Of a DNA stretch of 64,000 nt, positions 35,680 through 43,863 are shown one piece after another. The position numbers were made by a program, and so were the translations under genes. The notes under the pieces were generated by a model. The model saw only the letters and a list, made by a program, of their open reading frames with translations. It ran no database searches and was not told the origin of the DNA. Source of the DNA: Aedoeadaptatus acetigenes (GTDB lineage Bacteria > Bacillota > Clostridia > Tissierellales > Peptoniphilaceae); the NCBI RefSeq assembly GCF_025566985.1, contig NZ_JAOQJD010000012.1:7974-71973 (forward strand). Direction: 5' to 3'. How positions within the stretch are numbered: the stretch's first letter is position 1; every line of letters starts with the position of its first letter.

Positions 35680-35864
35680 AAAAAATCTGTTTGCAGAAAC
35701 GAAAAAGTGCTTCTTTAAAGTACTTGGAAAGTTTCGATCTTGATTTATGATAGAACGATCGGATGAGGTGATGAGACGGCCGAATCTGTTTATTTTATGG
35801 CGATAGAGGCTTGATGTTTTTTTAATATGGGTATACAAAAAATAATATTTGGAGGTATAGAAAA

Positions 35865-35897
35865 ATGATTAACACAAAGAGCACAAGAAACAGATAA
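35865..35897 (+). CDS. Ten-codon leader peptide of the ABC-F gene
   Basis: ATG 35865 follows TTGGAGGT and encodes MINTKSTRNR then TAA. It lies 39 bp before the ABC-F start. Short leader ORFs in this position control antibiotic-induced ABC-F and erm genes: a drug-stalled ribosome on the leader opens the downstream hairpin. The peptide does not match a leader I know. Confidence 0.65.
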   Translation: MINTKSTRNR

Positions 35898-35907
35898 TAG
35901 AGGAAAG

Positions 35908-35936
35908 AAATCCTATCAAAAATCAAAGGAGGATTT
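35908..35936 (+). promoter_or_regulatory. RBS-sequestering hairpin (translational attenuator)
   Basis: AAATCCT (35908-35914) is exactly complementary to AGGATTT (35930-35936), which is part of the AAAGGAGGATTT ribosome binding site abutting the ABC-F ATG. In the paired state the RBS is masked. The leader ORF just upstream makes stalling-dependent opening plausible. Confidence 0.6.
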
Positions 35937-37541
35937 ATGATAAATATAAACAACTTAAGAAAGACATTGCCTGATAAACAACTACTTGAAATCAATAGCT
36001 TATCGATTAACGAGAAAGATAAGATTGCTCTGATCGGGGACAATGGCGCGGGTAAAACAACACTATTTCGACTTATTTTAGGGCTTGAAAAGGAATATAC
36101 GGGGATAGTAAATGTCGATGGAGATTTGGACTATCTATTGAATGATGGTGTCGAAGACAAATATAGTTCCAATGAAATTTATTCTAAGGCAAAACTAAAT
36201 ATTGACGACAGGTATAGCCCGGGAGAATTTAGAAGATTACAGCTTTTCGATCTATTGTCTGATGATTTAAAGTTTCTCTTAATGGATGAGCCAACATCAC
36301 ATTTAGACATCGTGCAAAAAGAGAAACTAATAAAGAAATTAAATTCAAGAAAGATGGGATACCTGATCATTTCGCACGATCGTGACTTTATTAATAAAAC
36401 CTGCAATAAGATTTTAGAATTATCAGATGGAAAGATTGAAGAGTATAATGGAGACTATCAATTTTACCTTGAAGAAAGAGAAAAAAGGCAAAAATTCAAA
36501 GAAAAAGAATATACAAACTATGTAAAAGAAAAAAGAAGGCTTGAAAACCTAGCAGTTAGTATCAAGGAACAGTCGTCAAAAGTTAGAACTACACCTAGAA
36601 GAATGGGAAATTCAGAAGCCAGACTTCATAAGATGGGCGGGCAGGAAAATAAGAAGAAACTTGACAAGCAAGTGAAGTCAGTAGAGGCAAGAATAAACCA
36701 ACTTGAAGCGAAAGAAAGACCAAAGGAAGAAGAGGATATAAAGTTATCTGCACCGGAGATTAAACGGATTCACTCTAAAGTATTAATAAGGGCAGAAAAT
36801 TTAAATAAAGTGTTTAATAAAAAAGTTCTATTTGAAAAGTCTGAATTTACAATAGAAAACAATTCCAAGGTGGCGCTTATTGGCGATAATGGCAGTGGGA
36901 AAACTACTCTTTTAAAAATGATTCTTAATAAAGAGAATATATGGGTGCATCCAAATCTTAATATAGGCTATTTTAGTCAGATGGATGAGACTTTAGAAGA
37001 AGACAATAGTATTTTAGAGAACGTACTAAATACAACCATCTACGATGAAACCTTGACGAGGATTGTGCTTGCAAGGCTGGGCTTTAGAAATAAAAATGTA
37101 CATAAAACTATCGGGGTTTTAAGCGATGGAGAAAAAGCTAAAGTAAAAATAGTTAAAATTCTGACAGCTGATTTTAACTATCTAATTCTGGATGAGCCGA
37201 CAAACTTTTTAGACATAAGAGCAATTGAAAGTTTAGAAAATCTATTGAAATCTTATGATAGACCATTTCTTTTCGTAACCCATGATGAAGAGTTTATAAA
37301 TAACATAGCAAACAGTCTTTTAATCATTAAGGATGAAAGAATTACTGGTTTTAAAGGAAACTTACTACAATACAAAGAAAGAAAGAATAAATTCAATAAG
37401 AGTGATAATACGGACAAATTTTTGCGCGATTTTAGACTATCTACTATCAATTCTAGATTGGCAATGGATATATCCAAAACTGAGAGAGAAAAGTTGGAAG
37501 AAGAATATAAAAAACTTCTTAAAAAACAAGATGAATCTTGA
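35937..37541 (+). CDS. ABC-F protein, probable antibiotic-resistance ribosome protector
   Basis: 534 residues: two ATPase domains and no membrane segments. NBD1 has Walker A GDNGAGKT (34-41), a degenerate signature YSPGEFRRLQ and DEPTSHLD. The basic linker (about 180-240, with KVRTTPRRMGNSEARLHKMG) is the P-site-reaching arm. NBD2 has Walker A GDNGSGKTT (316-324), LSDGEKAKVK and DEPTNFLD. ABC-F proteins of this size dislodge drugs from the ribosome (Msr/Lsa/Vga-like). The gene is far more A+T-rich than both neighbours, so it was acquired. The leader peptide and attenuator upstream support drug-inducible expression. Confidence 0.87.
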   Translation: MININNLRKTLPDKQLLEINSLSINEKDKIALIGDNGAGKTTLFRLILGLEKEYTGIVNVDGDLDYLLNDGVEDKYSSNEIYSKAKLNIDDRYSPGEFRRLQLFDLLSDDLKFLLMDEPTSHLDIVQKEKLIKKLNSRKMGYLIISHDRDFINKTCNKILELSDGKIEEYNGDYQFYLEEREKRQKFKEKEYTNYVKEKRRLENLAVSIKEQSSKVRTTPRRMGNSEARLHKMGGQENKKKLDKQVKSVEARINQLEAKERPKEEEDIKLSAPEIKRIHSKVLIRAENLNKVFNKKVLFEKSEFTIENNSKVALIGDNGSGKTTLLKMILNKENIWVHPNLNIGYFSQMDETLEEDNSILENVLNTTIYDETLTRIVLARLGFRNKNVHKTIGVLSDGEKAKVKIVKILTADFNYLILDEPTNFLDIRAIESLENLLKSYDRPFLFVTHDEEFINNIANSLLIIKDERITGFKGNLLQYKERKNKFNKSDNTDKFLRDFRLSTINSRLAMDISKTEREKLEEEYKKLLKKQDES

Positions 37542-37580
37542 AATAATAAATCACGAATCTACTGGCGCACTCTTCAAGTC

Positions 37581-37619
37581 AACATAATCGTAAGCATGTT
37601 GCTTTCTCGATTATGTTTT
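37581..37619 (+). terminator. Terminator after the ABC-F gene
   Basis: AACATAATCG and CGATTATGTT pair around a 17-base loop, then TTTA. Confidence 0.6.
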
Positions 37620-37696
37620 ACATAAGATGTATTTCAAATGGCTCTTTATATTATAATAAAGTCAAGCAGATACCTTTTACTGAAGTGAGGGATAGT

Positions 37697-39048
37697 ATGA
37701 AAAGATATTCAAAGGTTCTCATTCTTTTAATGGCCCTTCTCCTCGCAGGCTGCGCCAATCACTCTGTCGAGTCCGGAAAGGATAGCGCCAATCGCGGCAA
37801 TGGGGCGGCCAATGACGGCGTTTCAAAGGCAGTGGCCAAATTAAAACCCGTGGAGGGTGCGACGATCGGCTCCATGTCTTCCTATGTGGAAGATCCGAAG
37901 ACGCAGCTCAAGCCAACAAGCAGATCGACGACATGATGAACGCCATGAAGGCCACCTACGCCAAGTATGAAAAGGAGATGGAAGGCAACGATCTTGGAAT
38001 CTATGCCGCTTTTTCCGCCTATCAAGACGAGGATGTGCTAAGCGTCATGATCGAAACTTCCGATCTTTGGGAACAAGGGCCGGCCCATTACACCGTGTTT
38101 AATTTCTCCCTTCTCGACGGCAAGTTCATCGACGACGATGCCCTTATGAAGCATTTCGGCGTGGCGAAGGGCGAGCTGTTGGGACTCATCGAAAACAGCT
38201 TGGTCGAAGCGCAGGCTAAAGAAACGAGCATTTATTATCGAGATAGCACCGATTCGTCCTATTTCTACAATCCGAACCACTACACCGGTTTGGTGCTAAA
38301 CAATCTCTGGGACAAAGGCGAGGCTCCGGATCAACGGATCTATATCGACGAAGTGGGCGCGCCTATGTTTGTCTGCGCCCAATCCATCGACCCGGACGCG
38401 GGACTGTGCCCGCCCCTTTTAAAACTGAGGGCCGACAAATTTGACGCAGATCCCATATCCGATGTTTATGTAAGAATGGCGAGAAAACTCGGCGTCGATC
38501 CGGCCGATGAAAACCACAAGGCCTTCATCATCCACCTGGGTGCCGCCTTTGACGAAGGGAGCTTGAAAGAGACCTTGGCGAAACTACACGCTTGGACAGG
38601 CGTGTTCACCAATTGGGAAGATCCGAACATGCTTCTTTCCGTGAAAGAGAGCGAGGGCGGCGACAGGCCCTATCTCAATGGAGAGGAATGCTACCTGGTG
38701 ATTCCCAAGTACAAGAACGCCTCTGTTTGCCTCAAAGAACTTGCGATTTCAGAGGGCGGAAAGCTGAAGGAAGAGGACAATCCCTCCTTTGATACCCTTG
38801 GAACCACCGGCATCACCTTTATTTGCCAAAACATCAGCGACATTGCCCCAAACGGCAAGATCACCATTCGCTACAGAGACGATATCACGGCATTTTCTCC
38901 CTCCATCAGCTTGAAGGACGGAAGCATGATGCTTCCCGATAAAGTCACCGACGCGGAGGCCATTCTCCATTGGAAAGATCTCGTGGAAAAAGACGGCTAT
39001 TCCAATATGATGTTTGAACGCTTCATGTCCGTTATGGGCAAGGGCTAA
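37697..39048 (+). pseudogene. Frameshifted RsiV/DUF3298-like lipoprotein
   Basis: ATG 37697 gives a lipoprotein signal (LMALLLAGC) and continues to about 37905. The expected continuation (AAQANKQIDDMMNAMKATY) is in another frame, running to 39048. One frameshift near 37900-37915 joins them. The joined product has the DUF3298-like pattern of RsiV-type extracytoplasmic proteins (FSAYQDEDVLSVMIE, then FNFSLLDGKFIDDDALMKHF). It may be a broken gene or a sequencing error. Without repair, only a 79-aa lipopeptide and an unsecreted 371-aa tail would be made. Confidence 0.65.
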
Positions 39049-39081
39049 GAATGCCTCGGGCATGAGAAAAGGCGGCGATTG

Positions 39082-39270
39082 ATGAAAAAGCAAATGCGTA
39101 AGAAAAAGAAGTTGCTTCTTTTGTGCATCCTGCTGTGCTTTCCCGTTCCATGGAGCGGCGAAGAGGGCGTTGTGTCCTCTTATCGCGCCCTTTTGTATTC
39201 CTATACGAGGTATCGCGTGTTGAAAAGCTACCTATTCTACGACCGGCGAATTTTCCATCTTTCCCTTTAA
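39082..39270 (+). CDS. 62-aa putative secreted peptide
   Basis: Basic start (MKKQMRKKKK) and a hydrophobic stretch LLLLCILLCFPVPW give a signal-like N-terminus, then YRALLYSYTRYRVLKSYLF. It faintly resembles a class of small Firmicute secreted proteins with an xYxALLYxVT motif. The ribosome binding site is poor. Low confidence that it is functional. Confidence 0.35.
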   Translation: MKKQMRKKKKLLLLCILLCFPVPWSGEEGVVSSYRALLYSYTRYRVLKSYLFYDRRIFHLSL

Positions 39271-39425
39271 TTTCTTGTAGGAATTCGGCCGGCAGAGCGC
39301 ATTTTTATTCCTGCGTTCCTTTGTGGTATGATAATGGCATTAGACGAAGTGTGGTCGAAGAGGGAAAGAGGCCTTTTGTTGAAGCCACGGCTTGGGAATG
39401 AACGTGAAAAAAGAGAAATAAATGA

Positions 39426-39470
39426 AAAAAACCTCGACATGGTAATTTTTCCCCGGTCGGGGTTTTTGAT
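39426..39470 (+). terminator. Hairpin terminator inside the EamA-gene leader
   Basis: AAAAACCTCGAC pairs with GTCGGGGTTTTT over twelve bases. A TATGAT box at 39329-39334 lies upstream, so a transcript would meet this terminator about 90 nt later and before the transporter gene. A second GCCCG/CGGGC hairpin follows at 39488-39511. This is the layout of an attenuated leader, but I could not match a known riboswitch or T-box. Confidence 0.6.
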
Positions 39471-39549
39471 TCGCCAAAGGGCATTCACTGCCCGGGATTC
39501 CCTTTCGGGCAGGGGAATTGTAAAGAAGAGAGAAGTTGCGGAGGACAAG

Positions 39550-40464
39550 TTGTTAGCAAAAAAGAGAAATGCGATTTTATTAAGTATTCTTGCCATGCTC
39601 CTTTGGGGGAGCGCCATTCCCTTAATAAAATGCACCTTTACGGAGTTGGGCATCGGCCAAGGGGATGCGGGGCTAAAAATCTTGGTGGCGGGGATCCGGT
39701 TTTTACTGGCCGGTTTTTTGACTCTCATCTATTTTAAGGTGAGCGAAAAGGGGCGGCGGATCGCCTTTAAGGAAGTCAATTGGAAATTCGTCGTGATCCT
39801 GGCTTTGATTCAAACGTCCTTGCAATACATTTTCTATTACATCGGCCTTTCTCACGTGGCCGGCGTGAAATCGTCGATTATCCAATCCACCAATGCCTTT
39901 CTCGTCGTATTAATTTCGGCGATCTTGATCCCGAACGAAAAGGTGAACCCGAATATTCTCATCGCCCTCCTATTAGGGACTGCAGGCATCATTATTTCCA
40001 ATGGCCCGGCGGAGAACACCGGCGGCGTGCGCTTTGTCGGGGAAGGCTTTGTGCTCATCGCCACCACCCTAAACGCCTTGGCCTCGGTGATGATTCGAAA
40101 GTACGGAAAGGGCGTAAATTCCTTTATCCTTACGTCCTTTCAATTTATGATCGGTGCCGTGGTGCTCATCCTCCTGGGGCTCGCCATCGCCGGCAGGCCC
40201 TTGGCCCTGACGCCGAAAGCTTGCCTCATGATTTTATACGGCTCCTTTATCTCGGCGACCTCCTTTTCCATTTGGACTTCGGTGCTGCAACACTACCACG
40301 CCAATGAATTCGGCGTCTACAAACTGTTTATACCGATCTTCGGTTCCCTCCTGTCGGTCCTCGTATTGGACGAAGCATTTACCCTAAACATGGCCGTGGG
40401 CCTGGCTTTGGTCCTCTTCGGCTCCTTTATACTAAACAAGAAAAAAATAAGTTTCGGAAAGTAG
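39550..40464 (+). CDS. EamA/DMT-family transporter
   Basis: About 304 residues with ten membrane helices in two EamA repeats (ILAMLLWGSAIPLIKCTF begins the first; LNALASVMIRKYGKG the second). Start chosen: TTG 39550 after GGAGG; the frame is open further upstream to 39328 but that part encodes the leader terminator. Such permeases export or import amino acids, nucleosides or riboflavin-like metabolites; the substrate is unknown. A clean terminator follows. Confidence 0.82.
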   Translation: MLAKKRNAILLSILAMLLWGSAIPLIKCTFTELGIGQGDAGLKILVAGIRFLLAGFLTLIYFKVSEKGRRIAFKEVNWKFVVILALIQTSLQYIFYYIGLSHVAGVKSSIIQSTNAFLVVLISAILIPNEKVNPNILIALLLGTAGIIISNGPAENTGGVRFVGEGFVLIATTLNALASVMIRKYGKGVNSFILTSFQFMIGAVVLILLGLAIAGRPLALTPKACLMILYGSFISATSFSIWTSVLQHYHANEFGVYKLFIPIFGSLLSVLVLDEAFTLNMAVGLALVLFGSFILNKKKISFGK

Positions 40465-40474
40465 AAAAAATCGG

Positions 40475-40513
40475 AAAACCGGCGTCGACGATGAAGCGGA
40501 CGTCGGTTTTTTT
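40475..40513 (+). terminator. Terminator after the EamA gene
   Basis: AAAACCGGCGTC and GACGTCGGTTTT pair over twelve bases (one G-U), followed by TTT. Confidence 0.8.
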
Positions 40514-40598
40514 GTCACGTAAGCGGGCGATTTTGATGGAGAGGGATTTTATGATAAACTATTTAAGTTAAGTAATGGCATTTCACAAAGGAGAATGA

Positions 40599-41849
40599 AT
40601 GAATAAAAAAACACTAAGCATTATTTTCGCCTACGTCGGCGTCCTCACCGGAGCCGGCCTGGCCAGCGGGCAGGAGCTCATGCAGTATTTTCTGTCCTTC
40701 GGCCTTCCCGGGATCTACGGCATCGCCGCGGTGGGCGTGCTGCACGTGGTGGTGGGCGGCATTGTGCTTCAATTAGGCAGCCACTTCGTCGCCGAAAGCC
40801 ACATCGACGTGTTGGACGAAGTCACCTCCACCGCCGTGACGAAATTCATGGACTACGCTCTTATCGTCAATTGCTTTTTAATGGGCTTTGTTATGATTGC
40901 CGGCGCCGGATCGAATCTGGAGCAACAATTCGGCCTGGCGCCCTGGATCGGTTCCCTTCTGTGCACGGCCCTCATCGTCGTCGTGGGCATGTTGGATTTC
41001 GATAAAGTGGCCAAAATCATCGGAGCCTTCACGCCCTTGGTCCTGGTCTTTACCTTGATCGGCGCGGTCTACACCATGGTCAAGGCGAGCCCGGACGTGG
41101 CGCTTTTAGACAGCTTGGGCAAAACTCTGCCACCGGCGCTTCCCAACCTCCCCCTCTCCACCATCAATTACTTCGGCCTCTGCATGATCAGCGGCATTTC
41201 CATGGCCTTTGTCTTAGGGGGCAGCAAAACCGACCCGGCCGAAGCGCGCATCGGCGGCATGATCGGCGGCGCCCTCGTGGCCATTCTTACGGGCCTCGTC
41301 GGCGTGACGCTCTTTCTCGCCTTGGGAATCGTAAAAGATGCGGACATTCCCATGCAGACCGTTTTAGACAGCGTGCATCCCGCCATGGGCCTCGCCATGT
41401 CCATCATCATCTTCGGCATGATCTTTAACACGGGCATGTCCCTTTTTTACTCCGCCGCCAGGCGCTTTTCCGCCACAGAAGGCACCTTTAAGCGCAATCT
41501 GATTCTCTTTACCTTGGCGGGCTTCGGCCTGTCCTTCTTGGGATTTAAAAAATTAATGGCGATTCTCTATCCGATATTGGGCTATTTGGGATTGATCCTG
41601 ATCCTGATTTTAATCGCCGCCTGGATTCGGGAGCGGAGCGAAATCAAATCCGAGATAAAAAAGAGAAAGAAAATCAACCGCCTCACGAGAAAGAAATTGG
41701 ACGACGACGAAGAGTTTACGAAAAAAGACAAAGAAAAACTGGAAAAACTCGCCGAAGCCTCGATTATCGACGATGAAAAAATCAAAGACGCCGTGGAAGA
41801 AGAAGTGGCTGAGGAATTGGAAGAAGAAAATGACGAACAGACAGATTGA
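40599..41849 (+). CDS. YkvI-like membrane transporter
   Basis: 416 residues. About ten helices beginning ILTGAGLASGQE-like (VGVLTGAGLASGQELMQYF), the hallmark of the YkvI/APC-superfamily group. A long highly charged cytoplasmic tail (about 345-416: KKRKKINRLTRKKLDDDEE, then an acidic EEEVAEELEEEND) is unusual in length and may bind a partner. Substrate unknown. ATG 40599 with AAAGGAG. Confidence 0.8.
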   Translation: MNKKTLSIIFAYVGVLTGAGLASGQELMQYFLSFGLPGIYGIAAVGVLHVVVGGIVLQLGSHFVAESHIDVLDEVTSTAVTKFMDYALIVNCFLMGFVMIAGAGSNLEQQFGLAPWIGSLLCTALIVVVGMLDFDKVAKIIGAFTPLVLVFTLIGAVYTMVKASPDVALLDSLGKTLPPALPNLPLSTINYFGLCMISGISMAFVLGGSKTDPAEARIGGMIGGALVAILTGLVGVTLFLALGIVKDADIPMQTVLDSVHPAMGLAMSIIIFGMIFNTGMSLFYSAARRFSATEGTFKRNLILFTLAGFGLSFLGFKKLMAILYPILGYLGLILILILIAAWIRERSEIKSEIKKRKKINRLTRKKLDDDEEFTKKDKEKLEKLAEASIIDDEKIKDAVEEEVAEELEEENDEQTD

Positions 41850-41865
41850 CCTGAAAAGGAATGGA

Positions 41866-41904
41866 ATCGAGCAGGCGGCTTTCGCGCGTTTGCTCGATTT
41901 TTCT
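41866..41904 (+). terminator. Terminator after the YkvI-like gene
   Basis: AATCGAGCA and TGCTCGATT pair, followed by TTT. Confidence 0.78.
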
Positions 41905-41975
41905 GCGTCTGACGCCGCATTTATGGCGATTTTGTCGGATAAGCGCCAGAAAAAACAAAAAATTACATGAAATCA

Positions 41976-42004
41976 TTGACCGCGTCATAAAATAGTGATA
42001 GATT
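41976..42004 (+). promoter_or_regulatory. Promoter of the FMN-riboswitch transcript
   Basis: TTGACC (41976-41981), 17 bp, then TAGATT (41999-42004) preceded by TGA. Transcription would begin just before the aptamer. Confidence 0.55.
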
Positions 42005-42011
42005 AAAGATG

Positions 42012-42181
42012 AAAGTTTTCTTCGGAAACGAATGTATTCTACTGGCGGTAAAAGCCCGCGAGCGCATAGCTGATTCGGTGCAAGTCCGAAGCCAACAGTC
42101 TGGTCTGGAAGGGAGAAGGAGGCTTTTCGGCTTGTTGCCGGATGCCCTTTCCCTTCGTCTTCCGAAAAAAGCATCCGGTGT
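42012..42181 (+). ncRNA. FMN riboswitch (RFN element) with expression platform
   Basis: The most conserved RFN blocks are readable: GGCGGTAAAAGCCCGCGAGC, then GATTCGGTGCAAGTCCGAAG, then CCAACAGTCTGGTCTGG and GGGAGAAGGA closing P1. The P2 region near 42028-42040 is shortened (GAATGTATTC). The aptamer spans about 42012-42129. Downstream, GCCGGATGC/GCATCCGG (about 42138-42181) can form a hairpin, and its CCCTTTCCCTTC loop can pair with the 3' aptamer strand, giving an alternative fold. It controls the MATE gene that starts at 42269. Classical FMN riboswitches shut genes off when FMN is plentiful. Confidence 0.85.
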
Positions 42182-42268
42182 AAGAAATTCCCTTGGGGAG
42201 GCTCATGTCGCCGGATGTTTTTATTTGCGGCAAACTTCCCGAGAGTGAAAAGCGAAAAAGGAAGGTGC

Positions 42269-43654
42269 ATGGTGAAAAAGACGCAAACCGTCGACAGCCC
42301 TTTGGCGACGGAGCCGATCTCGAAGCTCCTTATCCGCTACTCGGTGCCGACGACCCTGACCCTTATGGTCAATTACCTTTATAATATCGTCGATCAAATC
42401 TTTGTGGGCCGGGGTGCGGGAATCACCGGCATGGCGGCGGTAAACGTGGCCTTTCCCGTCGCCATCCTCGTCAACGCCGTCGCCCTTATGCTCGGCGACG
42501 GCTGCGCCGCCAACGTCAGCCTGTGCTTGGGGCGAAAAGATCAAGATACGGCGGATCGCATCTTCGGCCACGGTGTCACCTGGATCATCGTGAGCGGCCT
42601 CGTCATGGCCATCATCGGCACCCTGTTCGCGCCGCGGATCGTGCGACTTTTCGGCACCACGGACACGGCCTACGACGAATCCCTCGCCTACCTCAGGACC
42701 ATCGCCGTCGGCTTTCCCTTTCAACTCATCTGCCCCGCCTTTACTGCCATGATTCGGGCCGACGGTTCGCCGAAATACACGATGAAATGCATGATGGCCG
42801 GCGCCGCCATCAATATCATCCTCGATCCGATTTTTATCTTCGGCTTGCATATGGGCGTCGTCGGTGCGGGGATCGCCACGGTCATCGGCGAAGTCGTCGC
42901 AGGAAGCCTGTGCCTTCTCTACCTGCGCCGGCTCAAGACCGTGTGCCTCACAAGGGATGCCCTGCGCCCGACGAGAGCCTTGACCCTTCGGATAGTAAAG
43001 CTGGGCTTCCCAAGTTTTCTGACACAGGTATTGACCGCATTGGTGCAAATTGTGCTCAACAATCTTATGCGCATCTACGGCGCCGCCACGATCTACGGCA
43101 GCGACATGGCCCTCTCCGTTTACGGCATGATGATGAAAGTTTACCAAATTGCCCACGCCATGTTCGTCGGCGTCTCCTCTGCCATTCAGCCCATCAACGG
43201 CTACAATTTCGGGGCGAAAAACTACGGGCGGGTACACCATACCTACCGCATGGCCACGACCATCGCCCTGGTCATCTCCGCTTGCTGGTGCGCAGTCTAC
43301 CTGCTGCTTCCTCGGCAGATCGCCGCGCTCTTTGTCTCCGACAATCCCCTTTACCGGGATTGCGCGGCCCACTTCTTTAGGCTCTACATGATGGCCTTCT
43401 TCCTCTACGGCATCCACATGACCACAGCCTCCTTCTTTCAGGGTATCGGAAAGCCCCTCCGCTCCCTGGCGATTCCTCTGGTGCGTCAGGGCGTCCTCCT
43501 GATTCCCCTGGCACTCGCGCTCTCCGCCACCTACGGATTGGACGGCGCCCTTTACGCCGTGCCCATTGCAGACAGCCTCACCTGCCTTCTGTGCGTCATC
43601 ATGGCCCGGGCGGAATTTCGCGGGTGGAAAAAGCGGGGATGGATCGAGGAATGA
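42269..43654 (+). CDS. MATE-family transporter under FMN riboswitch
   Basis: 461 residues with twelve membrane helices in two MatE repeats (SVPTTLTLMVNYLYNIVDQI; LGFPSFLTQVLTALVQIVLN). Start at ATG 42269 after AAGGAAGG; the frame runs back to 42215 without signals and would cross the riboswitch platform. Its transcript starts with an FMN riboswitch, so it very likely moves riboflavin, FMN/FAD or a flavin analogue. A MATE protein that exports FAD (Bfe) is known in Shewanella; FMN-switched genes in Firmicutes are usually importers. Direction of transport is therefore open. Confidence 0.88.
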   Translation: MVKKTQTVDSPLATEPISKLLIRYSVPTTLTLMVNYLYNIVDQIFVGRGAGITGMAAVNVAFPVAILVNAVALMLGDGCAANVSLCLGRKDQDTADRIFGHGVTWIIVSGLVMAIIGTLFAPRIVRLFGTTDTAYDESLAYLRTIAVGFPFQLICPAFTAMIRADGSPKYTMKCMMAGAAINIILDPIFIFGLHMGVVGAGIATVIGEVVAGSLCLLYLRRLKTVCLTRDALRPTRALTLRIVKLGFPSFLTQVLTALVQIVLNNLMRIYGAATIYGSDMALSVYGMMMKVYQIAHAMFVGVSSAIQPINGYNFGAKNYGRVHHTYRMATTIALVISACWCAVYLLLPRQIAALFVSDNPLYRDCAAHFFRLYMMAFFLYGIHMTTASFFQGIGKPLRSLAIPLVRQGVLLIPLALALSATYGLDGALYAVPIADSLTCLLCVIMARAEFRGWKKRGWIEE

Positions 43655-43720
43655 TGGAATAAGGATTTTTAAAAGCAGAAAAATTGCGTGGCAGATAAGG
43701 AATGAAAAGAAAAATGATAC

Positions 43721-43755
43721 GACCCGACGCATCTTTCAGGTGGAGTCGGGTTTTT
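43721..43755 (+). terminator. Terminator after the MATE gene
   Basis: GACCCGAC and GTCGGGTTTTT form the stem and U-tract. Confidence 0.8.
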
Positions 43756-43863
43756 GATTGGAAGAAAAGATGCACCGGGCTACCTAATACTTGAGTAAAA
43801 GTGGATAAAGACGTTGATTGACGATAAAATAGATTTGAACATTAGGTATTGGAGGAGAATGTG

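Noticed and set aside
42221..43732. A 503-codon open frame on the minus strand opposite the MATE gene
   Set aside because: It is the antisense shadow of a G+C-rich gene: no RBS, odd His/Gly/Asp-rich composition, and the plus-strand MATE protein is unambiguous.
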